Made by a program: the position numbers and the translations under genes. Shown one piece after another: positions 15,591 to 24,834 of a DNA stretch of 35,415 bases (position 1 is the first letter of the stretch; each line of letters begins with the position of its first letter). The notes under the pieces were generated by a model that had not been told where the DNA came from, did not search any database, and saw nothing but the letters and a program-made list of their open reading frames with translations. This DNA is from an uncultured Bacteroidales bacterium. GTDB lineage: Bacteria > Bacteroidota > Bacteroidia > Bacteroidales > WCHB1-69. The stretch covers positions 1 through 35,415 of the forward strand of contig CAMJPH010000018.1 of NCBI GenBank assembly GCA_946407715.1, in the 5' to 3' direction.

Positions 15591-16013
15591 ATGAAACGTA
15601 AGGCAATCATATTCACACTGTTGTTGGCAATCTTTCTCACAGGGTGCAACAACACCTACCATCCTACGATTCCACACAGGAAGGTGGATTTCACCATTTA
15701 TCCCAACGACGTGATGTATTATCGGTTGAATACGTACGGCGGGTACGAGTACTTCACCGGCGGAGTGAGCGGGATTGTGGTTTATCGTTTGGACGAATGG
15801 ACCTTTATGGCATACGATCGCTCCTGTTCGTATGATTGGGAGGATAATGCGTCTTGGATCTGGGTTCACCCGAATGGCATCATGTTGATAGATTCACTCT
15901 GTGGTTCCACGTATAATATCTTGGACGGGAACGTCATTACTGGACCCGCCATTTGGCCGCTATACCAATACAACACGCGATACGACGGTGTTCGTTTGCG
16001 CGTTTTCAATTAG
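15591..16013 (+). CDS. Small lipoprotein resembling a Rieske domain without cluster ligands
   Basis: A 140-aa protein with a lipobox LTGC (Cys19 lipidated). Residues 74-127 follow the outline of a Rieske fold. FMAYDRSCSYDW takes the place of the first ligand box (normally Cys-x-His). DSLCGSTYNILDG, then VITGPAIWPLYQY, takes the place of the second box (normally Cys-x2-His-Gly-Ser-x-Phe, then the G-P-A-x2-P-L element). Both histidines are missing and only Cys79 and Cys104 remain, so a [2Fe-2S] cluster is unlikely; a disulfide between the two is possible. It starts 2 nt after the barrel gene. The Rieske relationship is my reading of the motif pattern and was not tested by structure. Confidence 0.72.
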   Translation: MKRKAIIFTLLLAIFLTGCNNTYHPTIPHRKVDFTIYPNDVMYYRLNTYGGYEYFTGGVSGIVVYRLDEWTFMAYDRSCSYDWEDNASWIWVHPNGIMLIDSLCGSTYNILDGNVITGPAIWPLYQYNTRYDGVRLRVFN

Positions 16014-16198
16014 CTTTTTGCTTTAAGTTTTTGTTTTTTGTATTTGCATATCCCGAAAACCCTTATTTCAGGTCGATTCTTGTTGTCAAGGCGTATAGGA
16101 TAATGCTATTATTATTATATAATGTATATATAGTAATATTGTATCAGCTTTTTTTTTTATAAATAATCGTAAGACGAAATCCGTATTGAAAAATTTTA

Positions 16199-16206
16199 TA
16201 TTTTTG
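16199..16206 (+). promoter_or_regulatory. Predicted -7 promoter element of the TonB receptor operon
   Basis: TATTTTTG matches TAnnTTTG, 48 bp before the ATG at 16254. The rest of the gap from 16014 is very AT-rich, with T-runs at 16027-16041 and 16149-16158. I see no clear terminator hairpin in it. Confidence 0.6.
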
Positions 16207-16253
16207 CAAGCTTATTATAGAGTGGATAATAGTTTTATGTTTAATATAAATTA

Positions 16254-19200
16254 ATGGCTATGATTAAAAAATTACTCGCAACTTTAGGAGTAATCATCCT
16301 GTTCGTTAGTGCGGCATTCTCACAGAGCCAGATTAAAGGTAAAGTGACAGACCAAACGAAAGCGCCATTGGCTTATACCAGGGTGTTTCTGAAGGTCGGA
16401 GACCGTGTGGTGAACATGGCAACCGCCGATGACAAGGGTGATTACGCATTGTTCAACATTGAGGCCGGAACGTACGATTTGCAGGCTGATGCTGTGATGG
16501 TCAACAAGACCATGACAAAATCCAATGTTGTTGTACCGTCCAATCAAGTCGTCTTTATCGACTTTGAGATTGACCTCACCTCTGACATTGAGGAGGTCGT
16601 TATCACATGGGAACCTCCCGTGTTCTCACAGGATAACACGACATCCGCCAGCCGTATGTCCGGTGACAATATCCGTACTACGCCTGGTCGTTCGGTGACC
16701 AGCGCACTGGCAAACCTTGAAGGTGTCTCCTCCGTGGATGGTGCCATGACCAGTGTCCGTGGTAACCGTTCCGATGGTCAACAGACCATCGTCGATGGTA
16801 TGCGTGTTCGTGGTAGCAGCGGTGTCTCCATGTCCTCCATTGAGGAAGTCCAGTTGATTCAGGGCGGTGTGCCGGCTGAATACGGTGACGGTACCTCTTT
16901 CACGGTGATTACCACCAAACAGGCCCCTAAGGATTTCCACGGCTCTCTTGAATTGCGTGGCTCCATTGACGGCTACAACAATTTCTTGGTGGCAGCGACC
17001 GTTACCGGTCCCCTGTTGAAGGGCAAGCACAGGAACGATCCTACACGTATCGGCTTCCTGTTCAGCGGTGAAATTTCCTATACCCATGACGGAGCTCCTG
17101 CCCGCGGCGGTACATGGGTGGCAAATGATGAAACTCTCGAAGCCCTCATTGCCAAACCGCTTCGCTATAGCACCTCTGAATATGGTGTCTATTATCAGGA
17201 AGGTTGCTATCTCACCAGCGAGTCTTTCCATAAAGAACGTGTCAGAAAAAACGCTGGTGGCTGGGATTACCTCGGACAACTGAAATTTGACTTCATCATG
17301 GGCAAACGCCACAATATGAAACTTTCTCTCAGTGGTTCTTACGAATATGACAAAGGGAAATCTTGGGGCTCAACATACGCGCTGTTTGACGGCGACAACA
17401 ACCCGATCTCCACTTCTAACAACACACGTGTGAGCGCCCGTTTCAACCACCGTGTTGTCTCTGACACCACCGGTACAGCGGTCCTCAAAAACTTGATGTA
17501 TGATATTAACGCTTCTTATACCCATATCGGAAGCACCTCTTATGCTGCCCATCATAAAGATCGTATCTTCGAATACGGCTATGTGGGACAATTCACAACT
17601 CACAAGGCGAGAGGTTATGAATATCATGATGAGTTGATTCTGGAAGATTCCATCAACGGTCCTATAGAATTACATGATGTTTACGAGTTTAACGGCTGGT
17701 ATGATTCTGTGGTTACTTACCGCGTCAATCCAGACTACAACGTGAACCCGATTTTGTCCCAATACACATTGAATTTCCTTGAAGAATTCCCCATGGAGAG
17801 TATTAGAGAGTTCCTCGGTTCCACACCGTACGACTTGAATCTCTACCAGTCGCTTGGCGCTTTGAGAAACGGCGACAGCCCCGACTTGATTTACTCCATG
17901 TATTATTCTCCCGGTACAGTGTTGGGTGGCTACAGCAAATCTTCTATGGATCAGATTGGTTTGAAAGCCAGTATCTCCATGAACCTCAAGGATCACGAGT
18001 TGAAATTCGGTTATGATTTCGAAAAGCTGACTTATCGCGGATATGGTATTTCCCCTATTCCGTTGTGGACGCTGATGCGTAACGAGGCAAACTCCCACAT
18101 CACGGAGTTGGATAAGGATAACCCCATTATTACTTACGGTGACGAAAACATTTATGTTGATTATAACCGTTATGTCAATCTTGATGCACAGACTGTGTTC
18201 GACAGAAATCTGCGTTCAAGTTTAGGTTTGAATCCTGATGGCGATGATTGGATTGATATTGACAATCTCGCGCCTAATACATTCAGCGTGGATATGTTTT
18301 CCGCAGAAGAGTTGCTGTTGGGAACATCTGCCGGTACAAACCCGTTGGTCAGTTACTATGGCTATGACTATACTGGCAAGAAGAACAACAAGAAAACCAC
18401 TATCGATGACTTCTTCAATAATGTGGAGAATGGACAGAAGACATATAACATTGGAGCATACGAACCTATTTACATGGCATTTTACATCCAAGATAAGTTC
18501 GCCATCAACTCCCTCTTGTTCAACGTCGGTTTGCGTGTTGACCGTTTCGATGCCAACCAGTCCGTCTTGAAAGACCCCTACCTGTTCCGTGAGGCTTACA
18601 CCGTTGGTGATTTGAGACAACTGAACAACAACCTGAAATTTGTGGGTAACGCCACGGATGAATGGGTGGTGTATTATTCAGGTAACGATGTGTATATGAG
18701 CGAAGCCGACATTAGCGGTAGCGAATTTAACACCCAATCCATCGTGGGTTATCGTTATAAAGATACGTGGTATGATGCAACCGGTCAAGAAGTGGTTGAC
18801 CCCGAGGGTGCCCTTTCCTTGAATGTGAACGGCCCTATCCTCAAGAACGAAATTGACCAGGTCAACTCTATCACCAAGGTGGAGTCAGGTGCTTTCACTG
18901 ACTACAAGGCTCAATGGTCTGTGATGCCTCGTATCTCTTTCTCCTTCCCGGTGAACGACAACTCATTGTTCTATGCGCACTACAACATCATCACCTCCCG
19001 TCCTACCAACCTTCAAATCTCCCCGGTTGACTACTTGTTTATCTCTAAACGTAACTCAGCCAATGACATTATCTATAACCCGAACATGAAACCGCAACAG
19101 AGTATCGACTATGAAATCGGTTTCCGTCAGAAGATTGGTGCGAAATCCGCTATCAGTATCAGCGCTTATTATTCTGAAAAACGTAATCAGATTCAGGCTT

Positions 19201-20036
19201 ACCGCTTCTCTGGTGCATATCCGAACACGTATTATTCCTACCAGAACATCGACTTCGGTACCGTTCAAGGCTTCACCTTCTCTTACAGAATGAACAGAAC
19301 CAAGAACATCACTCTTTCTGCCAACTATACGCTGCAGTTTGCAAAAGGTACCGGCTCCAGCAGCCAATCTCAGTTAGCCATCTTGCAAGCCGGCCAACCT
19401 AACCTGCGTACTTTGACCAATTTGAGCTTTGACCAGCGTCACAGAATCGGTGTCAACTTCGACTACCGTTTCGAGAGTGGTGTGAACTACGATGGCCCGA
19501 CCAGCGACAAGACTGTCATTGTTGACGGTAAGGAAACTGTCAAGACCATCGAATGGTTAGCCAACACTGGATTCTCTTTGTTGTTCTCTGCTGCTTCCGG
19601 TACACCTTATACCCGTTCCAGCACGCCGTATTCCACCATCGTTGCCGGTACCAACTCTACACTTTCCGGTACCATCAACGGTTCCAACATGCCTTGGCAG
19701 TACCAATGTGACTTGCGTATTGACAAGACCTTCATGTTCAATTTCAACAAGAACAAAAAGGATGAGAACGGCAAGGCAAAGGCTGCCAAACTCGGTTACA
19801 TTACTGTCTATGTTGATATTGAGAACCTGTTCAACTTCAAAAACATCATTTCCGTCTATGATTACACCGGCAACGCCGATGACGATGGTTATCTGTCAGC
19901 AGCTGCTTATCAACAGCAAATTAACTCTCAGGTCTATGTGCCTTCTTACATTGATTACTACTTGATGAGAGTGCAGAACCCGTATAACTATAGTCGTCCG
20001 ATCCGTGCAAGCTTAGGTATTCAATTCGGCTTTTAA
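16254..20036 (+). CDS. TonB-dependent outer membrane receptor
   Basis: A 1260-aa protein with a signal peptide (about 1-23, AAFS|QSQIKG), a carboxypeptidase-regulatory-like beta-sandwich at about 27-108, a TonB-box-like DIEEVVIT, a plug domain at about 130-230 (RMSGDNIRTTPGRSVTSALA, then VRGNRSDGQQTIVDGMRVRG) and a long 22-strand-type barrel ending in NYSRPIRASLGIQFGF. Receptors of this type import substrates energised by TonB/ExbBD. No SusD-like gene follows. Instead a 1581-aa surface protein and a PorV-like protein lie 25 and 27 nt apart downstream, so this receptor may serve protein export or surface assembly rather than glycan uptake. ATG codons at 16254 and 16260 are both possible starts. 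Confidence 0.93.
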   Translation: MAMIKKLLATLGVIILFVSAAFSQSQIKGKVTDQTKAPLAYTRVFLKVGDRVVNMATADDKGDYALFNIEAGTYDLQADAVMVNKTMTKSNVVVPSNQVVFIDFEIDLTSDIEEVVITWEPPVFSQDNTTSASRMSGDNIRTTPGRSVTSALANLEGVSSVDGAMTSVRGNRSDGQQTIVDGMRVRGSSGVSMSSIEEVQLIQGGVPAEYGDGTSFTVITTKQAPKDFHGSLELRGSIDGYNNFLVAATVTGPLLKGKHRNDPTRIGFLFSGEISYTHDGAPARGGTWVANDETLEALIAKPLRYSTSEYGVYYQEGCYLTSESFHKERVRKNAGGWDYLGQLKFDFIMGKRHNMKLSLSGSYEYDKGKSWGSTYALFDGDNNPISTSNNTRVSARFNHRVVSDTTGTAVLKNLMYDINASYTHIGSTSYAAHHKDRIFEYGYVGQFTTHKARGYEYHDELILEDSINGPIELHDVYEFNGWYDSVVTYRVNPDYNVNPILSQYTLNFLEEFPMESIREFLGSTPYDLNLYQSLGALRNGDSPDLIYSMYYSPGTVLGGYSKSSMDQIGLKASISMNLKDHELKFGYDFEKLTYRGYGISPIPLWTLMRNEANSHITELDKDNPIITYGDENIYVDYNRYVNLDAQTVFDRNLRSSLGLNPDGDDWIDIDNLAPNTFSVDMFSAEELLLGTSAGTNPLVSYYGYDYTGKKNNKKTTIDDFFNNVENGQKTYNIGAYEPIYMAFYIQDKFAINSLLFNVGLRVDRFDANQSVLKDPYLFREAYTVGDLRQLNNNLKFVGNATDEWVVYYSGNDVYMSEADISGSEFNTQSIVGYRYKDTWYDATGQEVVDPEGALSLNVNGPILKNEIDQVNSITKVESGAFTDYKAQWSVMPRISFSFPVNDNSLFYAHYNIITSRPTNLQISPVDYLFISKRNSANDIIYNPNMKPQQSIDYEIGFRQKIGAKSAISISAYYSEKRNQIQAYRFSGAYPNTYYSYQNIDFGTVQGFTFSYRMNRTKNITLSANYTLQFAKGTGSSSQSQLAILQAGQPNLRTLTNLSFDQRHRIGVNFDYRFESGVNYDGPTSDKTVIVDGKETVKTIEWLANTGFSLLFSAASGTPYTRSSTPYSTIVAGTNSTLSGTINGSNMPWQYQCDLRIDKTFMFNFNKNKKDENGKAKAAKLGYITVYVDIENLFNFKNIISVYDYTGNADDDGYLSAAAYQQQINSQVYVPSYIDYYLMRVQNPYNYSRPIRASLGIQFGF

Positions 20037-20061
20037 TCAATAGAAAAAAATAATAGGATAT

Positions 20062-23000
20062 ATGAAAAATATTAGACAAATTTTCTGCTTGACACTTCTT
20101 ATGGTGCTTGTGATGTCTGGCACATTGCGAGCCGAAAAAGTTAAAGGAGTGGTTAGAAGTTCTTCCTCACCGAAAGCGGAATCGGCCACCTGCCTTCCGG
20201 CAAGCAGCTCCAATGAGTTGACGGTGAACAATGTACGTGCCTATATCGAAACCGGTGGTACAATGTGGTTCAAGGAAGTTGCCGAATATGAGGTACCTCG
20301 TGGATCGGGCAAAACCTCCATGTTCTGCGCCGCGTTGTGGATCGGCGGACTTGACTCCAACGGCCAGTTGAAACTGGCGGCAGTTCGTTTCAGACAGGTC
20401 GGTGAAGACTATTGGACTGGCCCGTTGAAACTTGTGGGTGCAGGTACGACCAAAGATATGTGTATCAAGTTCGACAAGCATTTCAAAATCACTCGCGCCG
20501 AGGTTGATGAACACATTAACAGTTATAATACATCGGGTTATGTGATGCCCGCCAGTATCGCTAACTGGCCCGCCCATGGCGATGCATTGTACTCCTACTA
20601 TCTGGCTCCTTTTAAGGATGTGAACGACAATGGCGTCTATGATCCCGAAAACGGCGATTACCCGTATTATGACGTTGACAATGACCTCTGTCCATGGACG
20701 GAAGATAACATCGCCCGCGCTGCAGAGCATGCACTTCCCAGAACCCCCGAAGACGTTTATTATTATGGAGATGACTGGCATAACTCCAATGGTATGATTT
20801 ATGCCGACCATGTGTTGAAAGGCGATGAGACTTTGTTCTGGATTTTCAATGATAACGGTGGCCCGCACACTGAATCTCAAGGTGCTAACATCGGCCTCGA
20901 AATTCGCGGACAGTGCTTCGGATTCGCTACCAATGATGAACTCAACAACATGACGTTCTATTCTTACGAAATTATCAACCGTTCTACCTATACCCTGACG
21001 GAAACTTACTTCTCACAGTGGGTTGACCCGGATTTGGGATATGCAAACGATGACTATGTCGGCTGCGATGTAGGACGCGGATTGGGTTATTGTTATAACG
21101 GTTCTAATGTCGATGGTTCCGGTCAGAGCTGGGCATACGGCGACCAACCGCCTGCTGTTGGTGTTGACTTCTTCCAAGGACCTTACATGGATCCTGATGG
21201 ACGTGATAACCCGAAATTCTTCCCTGACAGTGCCTCTGAGATTGGCTATTGCGACAAATTCCTCAATAGCAATTTTGTGTTAGACCAAATGGCAATCAAT
21301 GGTGTGAATTTTGGTGATAGCATTGAAGATAACGAACGTTTTGGTATGAGACGTTTCGTGTATCACAACAACAACAACAGTGTCACAGGTGACCCGGATG
21401 TTGCCAGCGAATACTACAATATGCTGCGTGGTATTTGGAAAGATAATTCCAAGATGCGCTATGGCGGTAATGCCCACAGCTCCAACGGTGGTAATGGCCC
21501 TGAGTGCGACTTCATGTTCCCTGCCTTAACTGATGTTTGTAACTGGGGTACAAAAGGCATTGATCCTATTCCTTCTCAGTATGGTGCCGATGGATGGACA
21601 GAGGCTAATGTGGGCAATGCTCCCTACGACCGCCGTTTCATGCAGTCTGCCGGTCCTTTCACTTTGAAACCCGGTTCTGTCAACTATATTACCGTTGGTA
21701 TTCCGTGGGCTCGCGCTGCACAAGGTGGTGCCCAGGCTTCAGTGGATTTGTTGAAACGCGCTGATGACAAGTGCCAATCCCTCTTTGAGAACTGTTTCAA
21801 AACCCTTGATGGTCCTGATGCTCCCGACGTCACTATCCGTGAGCTTGAGAATGAACTTATTCTCTATATCTCCAATAACAATCCTCGTGCAAATAACTAT
21901 CATGAGTCTTATATCGAACTTGACCCGCAGATTCCGAAAACGTTGGCAACGGTTAACTATGTCAACCAATATGACACCACCTTTGCCTACACGGCTACGG
22001 GTGAGCCGGACACTATTGTCCATGTCTCTACAATTCCTGTTGAAACCCTTGACACGTTAACGCATGAACAACGTTCATACGTGTTCGAAGGTTATCAGAT
22101 TTACCAATTGAAGAATTCTTCAGTCAGTGTCACTGATCTCGATGATGCAAACAAAGCATTGCTCGTGGCACAGTGCGACATTCAAAATGGCGTTGGCCAG
22201 TTGGTCAACTGGGTTTACAACGATGCAATCGGAACATCTGTTGCCACCGAAATGGTGAATGGTACAGATCAGGGAATTTTCCACTCATTAAGAATCACGG
22301 AAGACAAGTTCGCTACTGGTACAAACAAGAATCTTGTTAACCACAAAGAGTATTATTTCCTCGTGTTGGCATACGGTTACAATGAGTATAAGAAATTTGC
22401 TCTGGATGCCGATTATCTCGATGGTCAGTCAACCACTTATTTGGCAGGTCGTAGAAACATTAAGGTCACGGTAGGTGTCCCGCACAAGCCTGTTGAGAAC
22501 ATCTTGAACTCCAAATATGGTGACGTGCCTATGATTACCCGTATAGAGGGTCAAGGTAATGGCGGGTTCTTCCTTGACATGACCGATGAATCCCGCGAGC
22601 AAATCTTGGCTAATAACGTCTATAACAATGTTCAGTACAAGAACAACTACGGTCCGTTGAGCATTCAGGTGGTGGATCCGCTGAAGGTTAAACCGTATGA
22701 CTACATTGTTAAATTCTTACCGAACAGCATCAGTGAGGATGTCAATGACAGTACCATGTGGCAGCTGATTATTTCAGATGATGTTTCTGACCGCGAACTC
22801 ATTGACAACGGCATTTTCGATGTTGTGGACGGTGATACTGTGGCGGCTCGTGTTACTACAGCTGCTATGCCTATTAGTATGACGAACGAGCAGCTTTTCC
22901 TTGAAATGGGTATCTCAATTTCCATCAAAAATGCCAATTTCAAGATTTATCAGCAAAGCCTTAAAGATTATGTTTTGGAGCACGGCGGGTACACTTATTC

Positions 23001-24807
23001 CAACCTGACGCGTTATGCGCAACCTGATGCAGTTGGTTCTGATATTTCCTATGACGGCGAAATCCCGTGGCTTAGCGGTGTTATGGACCAAGAAGGTGAC
23101 TATCCCGCTAACTGGATTCATGCCGGTCAACAGACGGCATCCAACAAATGGGAGTGTAATTCTGTTCAGCCAGATCAGGCCGAATGTGACTATATGAAAT
23201 GGCGTGCTGAGGACTTCTTTAATTTGTTCGATTTCGTGGATGCCAATGAAACGACAGAAAAAGTTCGTGGATTCATGGATCCCAACCAACAGTTTGAGAG
23301 CTTTGTGAATGGTTTGTGGGCACCATACGTGATGTCTTCACCGTATGACGGAGGTCCTAAAGCCAGATTCTTGGTTCAGGATATTGTTGAAGATGTCGCC
23401 GCTCCTTCTCCATCCGAGTTTGATTTCACCACTCTTGCTGCCATTCCTAATCTTGCTTCCTACAACCAAACTCTTACAAACCTCTATTCCGTGGATATTG
23501 TCCTTACACCTGACAAAAACCTTTGGACACGTGCGGTTGTCTTGGAGTCCGGCTCTGCAGGTTTGAATGACAACTACCTGATTACTCAGAATTTTAACGG
23601 TCAGACCTATCAGAACGTACGTATGGAACCGAAAAAATGTCCTTCTGTTGACAAAGATGGAAATCCGGACAATAGCGGTACCACCGGTATGGGTTGGTTC
23701 CCTGGTTATGCTATCAATGTTGAAACCGGCGAGCGCCTGAACATTATGTTCGCTGAAAACTCTGCCGATGAAATAAACAATGGTAACGACATGCTGTTTA
23801 ATCCCACAAGTGTGTATTCTTACTTGCGAGATCCAGCTGCTGACACGCTTATCTTAGATGAAGAAGGCAAACCGGTAGCTCTCTCTGAAGCACAATACAA
23901 TTATTATAGAGACCAGTATGGTGCGCAACCAGGCGGTTCATTAAGCTTCGGTGAACCTTTGAATGGCGGTCGTCACTATGTCTATGTCGTGGGAAGTTCC
24001 GGAAACACTGCCAACACGTATTATCGTTTCAATAGAGAAAGAAACTTTAACGATGGTGACCAAACTGTTAATGCAGCAGGTACCACGCATGGTGGCACTT
24101 TCACAGGATCTGATGGAAAGACATATCCGTACTACGATTGTGGTGTTTACGATGAAGGTAATTGGTTGAGAGAGAAATTCAATACATTTGCTTCAGAAAC
24201 AAACTATGGAACAAACGCTCGTAAGGCGAAGAAAATGCAGGTCTTCAACAATGTGATGTGGACCAGCATTCCGATGCCCAACCAGATGTATTCTGACCAA
24301 TGGCTGTCATCCACTGCCACTGTTAAATTGCGTGTATCTCGTCCTTATATGAGATATTCTTCCCGTTGGTATGATGATCCGTCTCAATCACCCAATGCTG
24401 GTATGAACAACGGTTATCCTATGTACCAGTTCACCACGAAGAATATTGCACCTTCCAAAGTTGAACAGGTGGTGGATGTTGAACAATTATTGCAGGATAT
24501 CAATATTGTTCCGAATCCGTATTATGGTTATTCAAACTATGAACATTCTGCACTTGAGAATTATGTTCGTATCGTGAACCTTCCTGCTAAGTGTACAATT
24601 TCCATCTATACGGTCAACGGCACCTTGATAAGAACACTTACACACGGATCCGATGCCGACTCCTACGTGCAATGGGATTTGAAGAACCATGCCAACATTC
24701 CTATCGCCAGCGGTGTTTATATCATTCATGTGCAAGCTCCCGGCATTGGTGAGCGTACGTTGAAATTCTTCTGTAACATGCGTCCTACTGACTTGAATGG
24801 TTTCTAA
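20062..24807 (+). CDS. Very large secreted surface protein with T9SS-like C-terminal domain
   Basis: A 1581-aa protein with a signal peptide (MKNIRQIFCLTLLMVLVMSG..RA|EK). No enzyme motif is recognised. The N-terminal 300 residues contain Asp/Asn-rich turns that may bind calcium (VNDNGVYDPENGDYPYYDVD). The middle looks like beta-sandwich domains. The last 95 residues resemble a T9SS/FlgD-like sorting domain: INIVPNPYYGYSNYE, then VRIVNLPAKCTISIYTVNGT and IASGVYIIHVQAPG. It then ends in LKFFCNMRPTDLNGF instead of the usual short basic terminus. It lies between a TonB-dependent receptor and a PorV-like protein, which suggests it is the cargo of a dedicated export or surface complex. That role is inferred from the operon. 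Confidence 0.85.
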   Translation: MKNIRQIFCLTLLMVLVMSGTLRAEKVKGVVRSSSSPKAESATCLPASSSNELTVNNVRAYIETGGTMWFKEVAEYEVPRGSGKTSMFCAALWIGGLDSNGQLKLAAVRFRQVGEDYWTGPLKLVGAGTTKDMCIKFDKHFKITRAEVDEHINSYNTSGYVMPASIANWPAHGDALYSYYLAPFKDVNDNGVYDPENGDYPYYDVDNDLCPWTEDNIARAAEHALPRTPEDVYYYGDDWHNSNGMIYADHVLKGDETLFWIFNDNGGPHTESQGANIGLEIRGQCFGFATNDELNNMTFYSYEIINRSTYTLTETYFSQWVDPDLGYANDDYVGCDVGRGLGYCYNGSNVDGSGQSWAYGDQPPAVGVDFFQGPYMDPDGRDNPKFFPDSASEIGYCDKFLNSNFVLDQMAINGVNFGDSIEDNERFGMRRFVYHNNNNSVTGDPDVASEYYNMLRGIWKDNSKMRYGGNAHSSNGGNGPECDFMFPALTDVCNWGTKGIDPIPSQYGADGWTEANVGNAPYDRRFMQSAGPFTLKPGSVNYITVGIPWARAAQGGAQASVDLLKRADDKCQSLFENCFKTLDGPDAPDVTIRELENELILYISNNNPRANNYHESYIELDPQIPKTLATVNYVNQYDTTFAYTATGEPDTIVHVSTIPVETLDTLTHEQRSYVFEGYQIYQLKNSSVSVTDLDDANKALLVAQCDIQNGVGQLVNWVYNDAIGTSVATEMVNGTDQGIFHSLRITEDKFATGTNKNLVNHKEYYFLVLAYGYNEYKKFALDADYLDGQSTTYLAGRRNIKVTVGVPHKPVENILNSKYGDVPMITRIEGQGNGGFFLDMTDESREQILANNVYNNVQYKNNYGPLSIQVVDPLKVKPYDYIVKFLPNSISEDVNDSTMWQLIISDDVSDRELIDNGIFDVVDGDTVAARVTTAAMPISMTNEQLFLEMGISISIKNANFKIYQQSLKDYVLEHGGYTYSNLTRYAQPDAVGSDISYDGEIPWLSGVMDQEGDYPANWIHAGQQTASNKWECNSVQPDQAECDYMKWRAEDFFNLFDFVDANETTEKVRGFMDPNQQFESFVNGLWAPYVMSSPYDGGPKARFLVQDIVEDVAAPSPSEFDFTTLAAIPNLASYNQTLTNLYSVDIVLTPDKNLWTRAVVLESGSAGLNDNYLITQNFNGQTYQNVRMEPKKCPSVDKDGNPDNSGTTGMGWFPGYAINVETGERLNIMFAENSADEINNGNDMLFNPTSVYSYLRDPAADTLILDEEGKPVALSEAQYNYYRDQYGAQPGGSLSFGEPLNGGRHYVYVVGSSGNTANTYYRFNRERNFNDGDQTVNAAGTTHGGTFTGSDGKTYPYYDCGVYDEGNWLREKFNTFASETNYGTNARKAKKMQVFNNVMWTSIPMPNQMYSDQWLSSTATVKLRVSRPYMRYSSRWYDDPSQSPNAGMNNGYPMYQFTTKNIAPSKVEQVVDVEQLLQDINIVPNPYYGYSNYEHSALENYVRIVNLPAKCTISIYTVNGTLIRTLTHGSDADSYVQWDLKNHANIPIASGVYIIHVQAPGIGERTLKFFCNMRPTDLNGF

Positions 24808-24834
24808 AATTATTAATCTTAAAAAACAGAGAAT

